DNA of 64,000 nucleotides, from positions 230,865-294,864 of the forward strand of contig JACIYI010000001.1 of assembly GCA_014360005.1 (NCBI GenBank), written 5' to 3'. How positions within the stretch are numbered: position 1 is the first letter of the stretch; each line of letters begins with the position of its first letter. The position numbers and the translations under genes were made by a program. Under the pieces are notes generated by a model. It was not told the DNA's origin, did not search any database, and worked only from the letters and a program-made list of their open reading frames with translations. The stretch is from Candidatus Aminicenantota bacterium (GTDB taxonomy: Bacteria; Acidobacteriota; Aminicenantia; Aminicenantales; Saccharicenantaceae). This document shows positions 1 to 8,444 of the stretch, in pieces.

Positions 1-20
1 GCTCAGGGAGGAGGGCCAGG

Positions 21-827
21 ATGACAAGACAACCTTATGTGGCCGGTTACTTTTATCCTGATGACCCCGAGTACCTGAGAAAAACAATCCAATCCTTTGT
101 CAGGGAAGAAGCGGAGAAAATCCGGGCGGTCGGAGTGGTTTCACCCCATGCCGGTTATGAATATTCAGGGCCGGTGGCCGGGAAAGTTTATTCCTCGGTT
201 GAGATACCAGAAACGGTGATAATTCTTTCGCCAGCCCATCACCGGATAAATTCTCTTTTTGCCCTGTTTGACCGAGGCAGCTGGTTGACTCCGCTGGGCG
301 AGGTCCAGGTGGAAAGCCGGCTGGCTGACCTGGTGGCTGGCGGCACCGACCTCATCAGCCGGGACCCGGAAGCTCATCGCAAGGAGCACTCGATTGAGGT
401 CCAGATTCCTTTCCTCCAGTATTTCCGGCCCGAACTTAAAATTGTGCCGCTGATGATTTCCTACCAGGCGGGGTGGGAAGAGCTGCAGCAGCTGGGGCAG
501 GCCCTGGCCGAAGCTGTCAAGCAGTCTGAACAGCCGGTGCTGCTGGTGGCCAGCACCGACATGAGTCATTATGTCAGCAAGAAGGTGGCCGAGGAGCTTG
601 ATTTCAAGGCCATCTCATTTATGGAAAAGCTTGACCCGGAAGGGCTTTATAATGTTGTAACCTCCTACGGAATTTCCATGTGCGGTTTCCAGCCGACCAC
701 GGCCATGCTGGTTGCGGCCAGGTTGCTGGGAGCCAGGGAAGGACGCCTGATCAGCTATCAGACCTCAGGGGAAAGAACAGGCGATTACCGGGAGGTAGTG
801 GGCTACGCCGGGATGGTCATCTGTTGA
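21..827 (+). CDS. amrB: AmmeMemoRadiSam system protein B (MEMO family)
   Basis: This 268-residue protein covers a full MEMO domain, a fold related to LigB-type extradiol dioxygenases. Visible family motifs are SPHAGYEYSG (about residues 41-50), EHSIEVQIPF (about 122-131) and STDMSHY (about 179-185), which carry the metal-site His and Asp residues. The N-terminal RQPYVAGYFYP is also typical. In bacteria the family usually occurs with an AMMECR1 protein and a radical SAM enzyme; those partners may lie upstream, outside the window. The start is well supported by a GGGAGGAGGG ribosome site just before the ATG. The biochemical role of the system is unsettled in the literature, so only the family call is firm. 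Confidence 0.9.
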   Translation: MTRQPYVAGYFYPDDPEYLRKTIQSFVREEAEKIRAVGVVSPHAGYEYSGPVAGKVYSSVEIPETVIILSPAHHRINSLFALFDRGSWLTPLGEVQVESRLADLVAGGTDLISRDPEAHRKEHSIEVQIPFLQYFRPELKIVPLMISYQAGWEELQQLGQALAEAVKQSEQPVLLVASTDMSHYVSKKVAEELDFKAISFMEKLDPEGLYNVVTSYGISMCGFQPTTAMLVAARLLGAREGRLISYQTSGERTGDYREVVGYAGMVIC

Positions 828-828
828 T

Positions 829-855
829 TTAGCAGTCTTTAAACCAGATTGACAA
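829..855 (+). promoter_or_regulatory. Degenerate CIRCE-like operator upstream of hrcA
   Basis: The left half TTAGCAGTC (829-837) matches 8 of 9 bases of the CIRCE half TTAGCACTC. After exactly nine bases the right half GATTGACAA (847-855) matches 6 of 9 of GAGTGCTAA. It overlaps the -35 hexamer proposed for hrcA, the expected place for HrcA autorepression. The match is imperfect, so this is a candidate only. Confidence 0.45.
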
Positions 856-877
856 AACTTGCCATTTGAGGTAAATA
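849..877 (+). promoter_or_regulatory. Candidate sigma-70 promoter of the hrcA operon
   Basis: A perfect TTGACA (849-854) is followed by 17 bases and a weak -10, TAAATA (872-877). The hrcA ATG lies 16 bases further on. The -35 and spacer are good and the -10 is poor, so the exact start of transcription is uncertain. Confidence 0.45.
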
Positions 878-893
878 AAATAAAAAGGGAAAG

Positions 894-1955
894 ATGTCTT
901 ACTATAAATTAGAAAATAAGGAAAAAATCATCCTTATTCTTACAGTCTCCGTCTACCTGGAGACTGGAAAACCGGTCAGCTCAGGGCTACTGGCTCAAAA
1001 GCTGAATTACAGGGTCTCTCCGGCCACCATCAGGAATGCCATGGCCAGTCTGGAAAAGCAGGGTTACCTCTATCAACCCCATACTTCAGCCGGTCGGTTG
1101 CCAACGGACGAGGGCATCAGGTTCTATGTCGATAACTTGCTTTCAGAAACCCTGCGCTCAACGCCCGAGGCCCTGAGAATCTACTCTGAAGAACTCAGCG
1201 TCGAATCGGGAGAGCTGGACAGCCTGTTGCTTCAGGTGAGTCAAATTCTGGCCAGTAATTCCGACAACCTGGCCTTTGTCATCTCTCCTCATATTTCACG
1301 GTTGGCCTTTGACCAGGTTAAGTTCGTGAAGCTGAATGACAACCGGGTAATGATAGTTCTGGTCTCAACCTTCAACCTGGTCCAGACTGAAATCTTTGAA
1401 ACCAGGACTCTGTTTACCCAGACCGAACTGGACCGGGCAGCCCAGTACATCAACCAGAATTTCCGGGGCAAAAACCTGGCTTTTGTCCGGGATTATTTGT
1501 TCCGGGAACTTCCGCGGCTGAAGATGCGGTACGAAGACCTGGTGGAAAAGCTGATTGCTCTTCTTCGCAGTTATCCCTCACTGGAAAAAGAAGAGGGCAA
1601 GATTTTCCTCCAGGGGACAGCCAGGCTGCTGGATAAAGCTGAACTTTTTGATTTCAACAAGCTGAAGTCCCTGTTTCAGAATTTTGAGGAAAAGGCCAAC
1701 CTGGCCCGCCTGCTGTCCGACCTGATCAGCCTGGAAAGGGTTAAGGTGATAATCGGCTCGGAATTGAAGCTGCCGGAAATAGCCGATTGTTCGCTGATTC
1801 TTTCTCATTACGGGTATCGCAATCAGATCCTGGGTTCCCTGGGCATCATCGGGCCCAAAAGATTGCCCTACGACCGGATTATTCCCTTGGTGGATAATGT
1901 GGCCCGGCGTCTGACCAGGACTATAACCACGCTGGAAAAAGGAGTGGCCTTATGA
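894..1955 (+). CDS. hrcA: Heat-inducible transcription repressor HrcA
   Basis: HrcA represses the grpE/dnaK/dnaJ genes by binding CIRCE operators and is kept folded by chaperonin. The 353-residue length is normal for the family. The N-terminal winged helix is recognisable: SSGLLAQKLNYRVSPATIRNAMASLEKQGYL is its recognition region, about residues 28-58, followed by the conserved HTSAGRLPTDEGIRFYVD. The C-terminal GAF-like part ends in LGIIGPKRLPYDRIIPLVD, also a family signature. It heads a tight hrcA-grpE-dnaK-dnaJ block and overlaps grpE by four bases. A degenerate CIRCE lies just upstream, which fits autoregulation. Confidence 0.95.
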   Translation: MSYYKLENKEKIILILTVSVYLETGKPVSSGLLAQKLNYRVSPATIRNAMASLEKQGYLYQPHTSAGRLPTDEGIRFYVDNLLSETLRSTPEALRIYSEELSVESGELDSLLLQVSQILASNSDNLAFVISPHISRLAFDQVKFVKLNDNRVMIVLVSTFNLVQTEIFETRTLFTQTELDRAAQYINQNFRGKNLAFVRDYLFRELPRLKMRYEDLVEKLIALLRSYPSLEKEEGKIFLQGTARLLDKAELFDFNKLKSLFQNFEEKANLARLLSDLISLERVKVIIGSELKLPEIADCSLILSHYGYRNQILGSLGIIGPKRLPYDRIIPLVDNVARRLTRTITTLEKGVAL

Positions 1956-2677
1956 GCGGCAAGAAGACAGATAAGGAAAAACCCGACAACCTGAATCAAC
2001 CGGAGCCAGCTGGAAACGGCCAGGAAAAGTCAGGCATCAGGGTTAAAGAAAAAGACAGCCAGCCGGAACCGACCTTCAAAGTCAGCGAGCAGGAAGAGAT
2101 TGAATACCTGGAGCAGGTAAAAGAGGAAAAGGATACAACCTGTGCTGCTCCCCAAGCCGGGGAACAATCCCCTGAGGAATTGATCCAGAAGCTCCAGGCT
2201 GAGCTGGAAAGCAAGAACCACGAGCTGGAACAATTGAAGAAAGCGGTGGAAGAGCTTAAAGAAAGATTCCTGAGAGCAGCAGCCGAGCTGGATAATGTCA
2301 GGAAGAGAGCCGAAAGAGACAAGGAGGAATTCTTCCAGTACGCCCTGAGTGACCTGCTCCGTGATATCCTGCCCATTATCGATAATTTTGAGCGAGCTCT
2401 CAAATCGGCCCAAACTGAGACCGACGGCCAGACTTTCCGCGAAGGGGTGGAGCTGATTTACCGGATGCTTCTCAACCTGATCAAGAAGTACGGGGTGAGA
2501 CCCATCGAGCTCCATGACAACAAATTTGACCCCAGCCTGCATCATGCCCTGGCTTCGGAAGAATCGGCCGAGGTCAGCGAGCCTCTGGTCATGGAAGAAT
2601 TGCAGAAGGGTTACCTGATTCACAATAGACTTCTGCGGCCAACTATGGTAAAAGTTATCATTCCGAAGAAGGACTGA
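1952..2677 (+). CDS. grpE: Nucleotide exchange factor GrpE
   Basis: GrpE releases ADP from DnaK. The 241-residue protein has a long charged and low-complexity N-terminus (1-60), a coiled coil (about 70-135, rich in Glu, Lys and Leu), and the C-terminal beta-wing domain with the family pattern GVELIYRMLLNLIKKYGV and FDPSLHHALA. It ends in RPTMVKVIIPKK, matching the usual end. The ATG overlaps the hrcA stop by four bases, so translation is probably coupled. The N-terminal extension before the coiled coil is longer than in E. coli GrpE and looks disordered. Confidence 0.95.
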   Translation: MSGKKTDKEKPDNLNQPEPAGNGQEKSGIRVKEKDSQPEPTFKVSEQEEIEYLEQVKEEKDTTCAAPQAGEQSPEELIQKLQAELESKNHELEQLKKAVEELKERFLRAAAELDNVRKRAERDKEEFFQYALSDLLRDILPIIDNFERALKSAQTETDGQTFREGVELIYRMLLNLIKKYGVRPIELHDNKFDPSLHHALASEESAEVSEPLVMEELQKGYLIHNRLLRPTMVKVIIPKKD

Positions 2678-2694
2678 CTGAAAAAGAACCGAGC

Positions 2695-4281
2695 ATGGCC
2701 GAAGTAATCGGGATTGACCTGGGAACCACCTACTCCTGCGTGGCTTACATGAACGGGCAGAGGCCCACGGTTATCCCCAACCTGGAAGGCAACAACACCA
2801 CACCCTCAGTAGTGTCATTTGCTGCGGCCGGACAGCGGCTGGTGGGCTTGCCGGCCCTGCGTCAGGCTATCACCAACCCCGAAAATACGGTCTATTCAGT
2901 CAAGAGACTGATCGGCAAGAAGTACGACTCGCCGGAGATGGCCGAGCTGCGGACCAAGTTTCCCTACAAAATGGTGGAGGCTCCTAACGGGGATATCCTG
3001 ATCGAGGTCGGGGGTGAGCTGTGTACTCCTCAGGAAATCTCGGCCTTCATCCTTGGCTACCTCAAGCAATGTGCCGAAAATTACCTCGGGACCAGCGTGG
3101 AAGAGGCTATCATCACCGTTCCAGCCTATTTTAACGACCACCAGCGCCAGGCCACCAAAGATGCGGCTGCTATCTGTGGGCTGAAGGTTCTGCGGATCAT
3201 CAACGAGCCGACAGCGGCCAGCCTGGCCTATGGCTTTAACACCCGGAAGAATGGCCGGCTGGCGGTCTATGACCTGGGCGGCGGGACCTTTGACGTTACC
3301 ATCCTGGAAATCCAGGACGGGGTGTTTCACATCCTGTCCACCAGCGGCGATACTTTCCTGGGCGGCGATGATTTTGATAACCGCCTCATTTCCTGGTTGC
3401 TGCAGGAGTTTCAGCAGGAACATGGTCTTGACCTCAGCCAGGATAAATTTGCCCTGCAGCGGATCAAGGAGGCGGCCGAGAAGGCCAAACGGGAACTGTC
3501 CTTCACTACGGAAACGGAGATCAGCCTGCCCTTTATCTGCAACACCGACCGCGGTTCCCTGCATATCCAGAAAAAAATTAACCGCAGTTTCCTGGAGAAG
3601 CTGACCTCAGACCTGGTGGAAAGAACTCTGCTTATCTGCCAGCAGGCTCTAAAGGACGCCCACCTGGATGTTTCCAAAATAGATGAGGTCATACTGGTCG
3701 GCGGCCAGACCCGGATGCCCCTGGTGAGACAGATGGTGGCCGAGTATTTTCAGCGGCAGCCAGCGGCCCGGATTAACCCCGATGAAATAGTGGCCATGGG
3801 TGCGGCTTTGCAGGCCAGCATCATCAAAGGACAGGGTCGAGACCTGGTTTTGCTCCTCGACGTCACACCTTTTTCCATGGGAATTGAGACGGAAAATGGC
3901 CTGTTCCAGAAAATCATCGAGCGCAATACCACCATTCCGGCCCGCAAAACCATGGCCTTTACCACCGTCGAGAATAACCAGAGACGGGTCCGGATACATG
4001 TGCTCCAGGGTGAAAGCCCGGCGGCCAAAGATAATAAGTCCCTGGCCACTTTTGACCTGGTGGGGATTGACCCGGCCCCGGCCGGGGTTCCTCAGATAGA
4101 TGTCACCTTTGAGATTGATGCCGACGGCCTGTTGAGGGTTTCGGCCCGGGATACCGGCACCGGGCGGGAACAGAAAATCGAAATCAAACCCTCGGCCGGT
4201 CTGTTGCCGGAACAGCTGCAGGAGATAATCGAGCGGAGGCAGAAGGAGGTGAGGAGCAGGGATGAAGAAGGATTATTATGA
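2695..4281 (+). CDS. dnaK: Hsp70 chaperone DnaK lacking the C-terminal lid
   Basis: The nucleotide-binding domain is complete and very well conserved: [13 protein letters not shown] at the N-terminus, the [12 protein letters not shown] phosphate-2 loop and VGGQTRMP. The linker and start of the substrate-binding beta domain ([13 protein letters not shown]) and its beta sandwich are also present. The protein stops at 528 residues, about 100 short of typical DnaK, shortly after the segment equivalent to ITIKASSGL. The helical lid and disordered tail are therefore missing. No frameshifted lid follows, because dnaJ starts 20 bases before the stop in another frame. A lidless DnaK would be expected to hold clients weakly. 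A second full-length DnaK may exist elsewhere in the genome. Confidence 0.93.
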   Translation: MAEVIGIDLGTTYSCVAYMNGQRPTVIPNLEGNNTTPSVVSFAAAGQRLVGLPALRQAITNPENTVYSVKRLIGKKYDSPEMAELRTKFPYKMVEAPNGDILIEVGGELCTPQEISAFILGYLKQCAENYLGTSVEEAIITVPAYFNDHQRQATKDAAAICGLKVLRIINEPTAASLAYGFNTRKNGRLAVYDLGGGTFDVTILEIQDGVFHILSTSGDTFLGGDDFDNRLISWLLQEFQQEHGLDLSQDKFALQRIKEAAEKAKRELSFTTETEISLPFICNTDRGSLHIQKKINRSFLEKLTSDLVERTLLICQQALKDAHLDVSKIDEVILVGGQTRMPLVRQMVAEYFQRQPAARINPDEIVAMGAALQASIIKGQGRDLVLLLDVTPFSMGIETENGLFQKIIERNTTIPARKTMAFTTVENNQRRVRIHVLQGESPAAKDNKSLATFDLVGIDPAPAGVPQIDVTFEIDADGLLRVSARDTGTGREQKIEIKPSAGLLPEQLQEIIERRQKEVRSRDEEGLL

Positions 4282-5410
4282 AGTGCTCGGCGTCTCCAGA
4301 CAGGCCTCGGCCGAAGAAATAAAAAAAGCCTACCGTCAGGCAGCCCTGAAATACCATCCAGACCGCAACCCCGGTAATAAGGAAGCCGAGGAGAAATTCA
4401 AGGAAGCGGCTGAAGCCTACAGCGTTTTAATTGACCCGGACAAGCGGGCTATCTATGACCGCTATGGCCATCAGGGTTTACAGGGACATGGCTATGAGGG
4501 CTTCCGCGGTTTCGACTCTTCAGTTTTCCAGGATTTTGAGGATATTCTCGGAAACCTCTTTGGCTTCAGCTTTTCGGAGTTTTTCGGCGGCGAATCGGCC
4601 CGCCGGCCGCGGGCCCAGCGCGGGCGCGACCTGGCCCTTGAGTTGCAGATAACGCTGGAAGAAGTAGCCGCCGGCACAGAAAAAGAACTTAAAATTACCC
4701 GCCACGAACTCTGCCCGGTCTGCCAGGGCTCCAGGCTAAGGCCGGGAACCAGGAAAACCACCTGCCCGGCCTGTCAGGGACGTGGTCAGCTGCGCTACCA
4801 GCAGGGCTTTTTCACCATCACCCGGACCTGCTCTCACTGCGACGGGCTGGGGGAAATAATCGCCACCCCCTGCCAGGAATGTCAGGGCACCGGTCGGGTC
4901 AAGCAGAAAAGGCAATTAAAGGTCAAGGTCCCGGCCGGAGTTGATGACGGCACCAGGCTGCGGATTTCAGGAGAAGGTGAAGCCGGGGACCCGGGCCAGG
5001 CCCGGGGTGACCTGTATGTGATTATTAGAGTCAGGCGACACCCCTTCTTTGAGCGAAAAGGACGGGATCTTTACTGCCAGATAGACCTGAGTTTCTCTCA
5101 GGCCGCTCTCGGGGCCAGGATAGCCATTCCTCTTCTCGGAGGAGGCCATGAAATCCTCAAGATACCGGGCGGGGTGCAATCGGGTGAAGTTTTTAAGGTC
5201 CGGGGCGCCGGGTTGAAAGAGCTCGGCAGTCACCGGAACGGCGACCTCTATGTCCGGGTAGTGGTCAAGACCCCGGAAAAACTGGACAGAGAACAGAAGA
5301 CTCTCTTGAACCGGCTGGCTGAATTGAGAGGGGAGAAGCTGGGGGAGGTCGACCGCTCGGTCCTGGAAAAATATCAGCAGGTAACCGGAAGCGAGGACAG
5401 TGACCAGTAA
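4262..5410 (+). CDS. dnaJ: Co-chaperone DnaJ (type I)
   Basis: DnaJ delivers substrates to DnaK and stimulates its ATPase. The 382-residue protein has a complete type I layout: J domain 1-65 with HPD at 32-34, a Gly/Phe-rich segment (about 75-110), four CxxCxGxG-type zinc repeats ([32 protein letters not shown]), and two C-terminal beta domains. It overlaps the end of dnaK by 20 bases and has a GGAG ribosome site inside dnaK. Only the third repeat deviates slightly (Asp for Gln). The call is secure. Confidence 0.96.
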   Translation: MKKDYYEVLGVSRQASAEEIKKAYRQAALKYHPDRNPGNKEAEEKFKEAAEAYSVLIDPDKRAIYDRYGHQGLQGHGYEGFRGFDSSVFQDFEDILGNLFGFSFSEFFGGESARRPRAQRGRDLALELQITLEEVAAGTEKELKITRHELCPVCQGSRLRPGTRKTTCPACQGRGQLRYQQGFFTITRTCSHCDGLGEIIATPCQECQGTGRVKQKRQLKVKVPAGVDDGTRLRISGEGEAGDPGQARGDLYVIIRVRRHPFFERKGRDLYCQIDLSFSQAALGARIAIPLLGGGHEILKIPGGVQSGEVFKVRGAGLKELGSHRNGDLYVRVVVKTPEKLDREQKTLLNRLAELRGEKLGEVDRSVLEKYQQVTGSEDSDQ

Positions 5411-6122
5411 TCAATTTTTCATCGATAAATTGCCCGAAAACGGAGCCCCTTTTTTTCTCGAAGGACGGGAACATCACCACCTGTCCCGGGTAGCCAGGGT
5501 CAAACCGGGGGAGAAAATCTGGCTGACCGACGGCCGGGGGCGGAGGCTACTGGCCGAGGTGGAAAAAGTGGAGGCCAGCAGAACCAGACTGCGGCCGCTC
5601 CAGGCGGTTCAGGAAACGCTTAAGACTCGGGTGACCCTGGGCCTGGGGTTGACCAGGGCCGAGACCTTTGATTTCCTGGTTCAGAAAGCCACCGAGTTGG
5701 GCGTGGCCGAAATCCAGCCGTTGCTAACCAGAAGGTCGCAGCCCCTGCCGCGCGAGCGGCTTGAGAAAAAGCACCAACGCTGGGAGGCCATTGCCAGGGA
5801 AGCATTGAAACAATGCAAGGGCGCTCTTCTTCCGCTGATTGGTTACCCGCTGCCGCTGGAAGCAGCCCTGTTAAAAAATGTTGGTGGACTGAAATTTTAT
5901 CTGGATGAAGATTGCCAGGGCTATTTTCGTGATATACTGATAAGCAGCCCGAGGGAGGAAGTTTACCTCCTGGCCGGGCCGGAAGGCGGCTGGGCTGAAG
6001 AAGAAAAACAACAAATGGACAGAGCTGGATTCCAGGGGCTGTCGCTCGGCAGCCGGGTTCTGAGAACGGAAACGGCAGTTCTGGCCGCCCTGAGTTTGAT
6101 TTCTCATTTCTGGAACTGGTGA
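5400..6122 (+). CDS. rsmE: 16S rRNA (uracil-1498-N3)-methyltransferase RsmE
   Basis: RsmE methylates U1498 of 16S rRNA using S-adenosylmethionine. The 240-residue protein shows the N-terminal PUA-like part with [20 protein letters not shown] and the SPOUT knot at the C-terminus with [13 protein letters not shown] and [12 protein letters not shown], the SAM-binding signature. It starts with GTG, overlapping the end of dnaJ by 11 bases. An rsmE gene following dnaJ is a common bacterial arrangement, which supports the assignment. Confidence 0.94.
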   Translation: MTSNQFFIDKLPENGAPFFLEGREHHHLSRVARVKPGEKIWLTDGRGRRLLAEVEKVEASRTRLRPLQAVQETLKTRVTLGLGLTRAETFDFLVQKATELGVAEIQPLLTRRSQPLPRERLEKKHQRWEAIAREALKQCKGALLPLIGYPLPLEAALLKNVGGLKFYLDEDCQGYFRDILISSPREEVYLLAGPEGGWAEEEKQQMDRAGFQGLSLGSRVLRTETAVLAALSLISHFWNW

Positions 6123-6123
6123 C

Positions 6124-7062
6124 ATGTTTCTTCAGGGACAGAAAGTAGGTAAGTACGAAATACTGAGATCCCTCGGCAGCGGCGGGTTCGGCTCGGTTTA
6201 CCTGGCCCGGGACACCTGGCTGGATATCAAGGTGGCCATCAAGGTCCCGCACAAGCAATCACAGGAGCTGTTCAAGCTGCTGAAGGAACCGCGGCTGCAG
6301 GCCGCCCTCAACCATCCTAACATCGTTCGGGTGCTGGCGGCGGAAAAAGAAAAAGACGTTTTCTTCATGGTTATGGAATACGTCAAGGGCAAATCCCTGG
6401 AGAAAATCCTGGAAAAAGAGAAAATCCTGGAAGCCGAGCGGGCGGTGGATATTGTCAAGCAGATTGCCTACGGCGTGGATCACGCCCACAAGAATAAAAT
6501 CATTCACCGCGACCTGAGGCCCTCCAACATCCTGATCTCCGAGGAAGGCACGGTCAAGATCACCGATTTCGGGACCTCGGCCTGGCTTAACTCCACCCAG
6601 TACGCCTCAACCCGGATAGGCTCGCCACCTTACATGGCCCCGGAACAATTCCTGGGCAAGGCTTCCTACTGTTCCGACATCTATTCCATCGGCTGTATAT
6701 TTTATGAAATGATCGTGGGGCGTCCGCCGATTTTTGACCCCGACCCTTTTAAGATCCTGGAAAAGGCCCAGCAGGGTAAGATAACCCCGCCCCGTCTGAA
6801 AAATATGAAAGTGCCCAAAGAGGTGGATGTCCTGATCATGCGCTGTCTGGCCCCCCGGGTAGAAGACCGGGTCCAGAGTGCTTCGGAAATAATCAGGGAA
6901 CTGTCCCGGATAAAGGGCAAAGAAGAAAAAACCAGTGAGCTGGAAGACATCTTCGCCCGGATAAAAGCCCGGGAGCAGAGACGGTCAGACCTGTGCTGGA
7001 ACTGCCGCCGTCCTCTGCCTTATAAGACCAGGGTCTGTCCCTACTGCGGAGAAAACGTCTGA
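6124..7062 (+). CDS. Cytosolic Ser/Thr protein kinase with C-terminal zinc ribbon
   Basis: This is a Hanks-type kinase of 312 residues. Visible landmarks are the glycine loop LGSGGFGSVY (about 17-26), Lys40 in VAIKVP, the catalytic HRDLRPSN, DFGTSAW in place of the usual DFG followed by Ala or Ile, and APEQF. After the kinase domain (ends near 265) a charged linker leads to a four-cysteine zinc ribbon, CWNC (291-294) and CPYC (305-308). There is no membrane segment or sensor domain, unlike many bacterial kinases. It follows rsmE by one base, so it is probably co-transcribed with the heat-shock genes. Its substrates are unknown. Confidence 0.9.
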   Translation: MFLQGQKVGKYEILRSLGSGGFGSVYLARDTWLDIKVAIKVPHKQSQELFKLLKEPRLQAALNHPNIVRVLAAEKEKDVFFMVMEYVKGKSLEKILEKEKILEAERAVDIVKQIAYGVDHAHKNKIIHRDLRPSNILISEEGTVKITDFGTSAWLNSTQYASTRIGSPPYMAPEQFLGKASYCSDIYSIGCIFYEMIVGRPPIFDPDPFKILEKAQQGKITPPRLKNMKVPKEVDVLIMRCLAPRVEDRVQSASEIIRELSRIKGKEEKTSELEDIFARIKAREQRRSDLCWNCRRPLPYKTRVCPYCGENV

Positions 7063-7096
7063 ACTCGAAGGAACCAGCCTGAAGCAGAGTTTTAAA

Positions 7097-7125
7097 TTGA
7101 CAACTACCGGCGGTTGATTTACTAT
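7097..7125 (+). promoter_or_regulatory. Candidate promoter of pilT
   Basis: TTGACA (7097-7102), a 17-base spacer and TACTAT (7120-7125) form a good sigma-70 type promoter in the 224-base gap before pilT. It predicts an untranslated leader of about 155 bases. Confidence 0.55.
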
Positions 7126-7210
7126 AAAAACAATTTAGGCTGAAAACAGGACGGGCTGGGAGAAGCCGGGCAAGATGAAGGCCAGCCAGAGGATGAATTA
7201 CCGCAATAAC

Positions 7211-7229
7211 CTGAGGCCCGGGCCCTCAG
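7211..7229 (+). other. Hairpin in the pilT leader
   Basis: CTGAGG (7211-7216) pairs with CCTCAG (7224-7229) across the loop CCCGGGC. It lies inside the predicted pilT leader, about 57 bases before the ATG, in a G- and C-rich stretch (7150-7235). No T-run follows, so it is not a classic terminator. I do not recognise a known riboswitch class. Confidence 0.3.
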
Positions 7230-7286
7230 CCAGGAAGATAAAATGCAGCTTCACAATAAAAACTTTAGGAACTCAGGGAGGGTTTG

Positions 7287-8441
7287 ATGATTATTGATGA
7301 TCTGCTAAAAATTGCTATCGAGAGGGATGCTTCGGACCTGCACTTAAAAGCCGGAAATCATCCGATGATCAGGGTTCACGGGACGCTCATTCCCCTGGTC
7401 GGATTTCCCCGCCTGACGGGTGAGGATACTGAGGACCTGGCCAACCAGATCATGACCGATCACCAGAGGAAGAAACTAAAGGAAGATTTCGACGTCGACC
7501 TGGCCTACAGCCTGTCTGGTTTTGGCCGTTTCCGGGGAAGCATCTATTACCAGAGGGGAACCCTGGCCATTTCTCTGAGAATTATCCCGCTGGAAGTGAG
7601 AACCATCCGGGAACTGTTGCTGCCCGAAGTCCTGGAAAAAATAGCCTTTTATCCGCGGGGCCTGGTTCTGGTGACCGGAACTACCGGAAGCGGCAAGACC
7701 ACCACTCTGGCTGCCATGATAGATTACATCAATACCTACCGCCGGGAAAACATCATAACCGTGGAAGACCCCATTGAGTACCTGCACAAGGACAAGAAGA
7801 GCACCATCAGCCAGAGAGAAGTGGGTATGGACGTCTTGAGTTTTTCCCGCGGGCTGAGAGCCTGTCTGCGGGAAGACCCCGATGTCATCCTGGTGGGCGA
7901 AATGAGAGACCTGGAGACCATAGAAACTGCCCTGCTGGCGGCCGAAACCGGTCATCTGGTGCTGAGTACCCTGCACACCCTGGACGCCCCCGAAACCATC
8001 AACCGTATTATCGCCACTTTCCCGCCGCATCACCAGCGGCAGGTCAGGCTGCAGCTGGCCAGCGTACTCAAGGCGGTCATCTCCATGCGCCTGGTGCCGC
8101 GGATGGACGAGCAGGGCCGGGTGCCAGCGGTGGAAGTGATGATCAGCACACCTTTCATCCAGGAATGTATTGCCGACCGGGAAAAAACTGGGCTGATACG
8201 GGATGCCATTGCCACCGGCCTCTCCCAGTACGGCATGCAGACCTTTGACCAATCAATTTATCAATTATACAGGGATGGTTACATCTCGTTTGAGCAGGGC
8301 ATCAAGTACTCGTCCAATCCGGATGCCTTCAAGCTGAGGGTGATGGGGGTCCAGTCGACGCTGGACATCGCCCTGGAGCAGATGGAAAAAGAAATGGTTA
8401 AGGTGGAGAGAGTTGAAGGAGGGAACGAAGAGGAAAGTTAA
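7287..8441 (+). CDS. pilT: Type IV pilus retraction ATPase PilT
   Basis: PilT is the hexameric ATPase that drives pilus retraction. The protein has the N-terminal PAS-like domain (ASDLHLKAG, about 15-23), Walker A GTTGSGKTT (about residue 130), the Asp box ITVEDPIEYLH, Walker B DPDVILVGEMRD and the His box TGHLVLSTLHT. AIRExGL-type sequence is not obvious near the C-terminus, where family members often carry it. I start at the ATG at 7287, four bases after the AGGGAGG ribosome site, rather than the in-frame TTG at 7284. No other pilus genes are in the window. Confidence 0.92.
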   Translation: MIIDDLLKIAIERDASDLHLKAGNHPMIRVHGTLIPLVGFPRLTGEDTEDLANQIMTDHQRKKLKEDFDVDLAYSLSGFGRFRGSIYYQRGTLAISLRIIPLEVRTIRELLLPEVLEKIAFYPRGLVLVTGTTGSGKTTTLAAMIDYINTYRRENIITVEDPIEYLHKDKKSTISQREVGMDVLSFSRGLRACLREDPDVILVGEMRDLETIETALLAAETGHLVLSTLHTLDAPETINRIIATFPPHHQRQVRLQLASVLKAVISMRLVPRMDEQGRVPAVEVMISTPFIQECIADREKTGLIRDAIATGLSQYGMQTFDQSIYQLYRDGYISFEQGIKYSSNPDAFKLRVMGVQSTLDIALEQMEKEMVKVERVEGGNEEES

Positions 8442-8444
8442 CGG

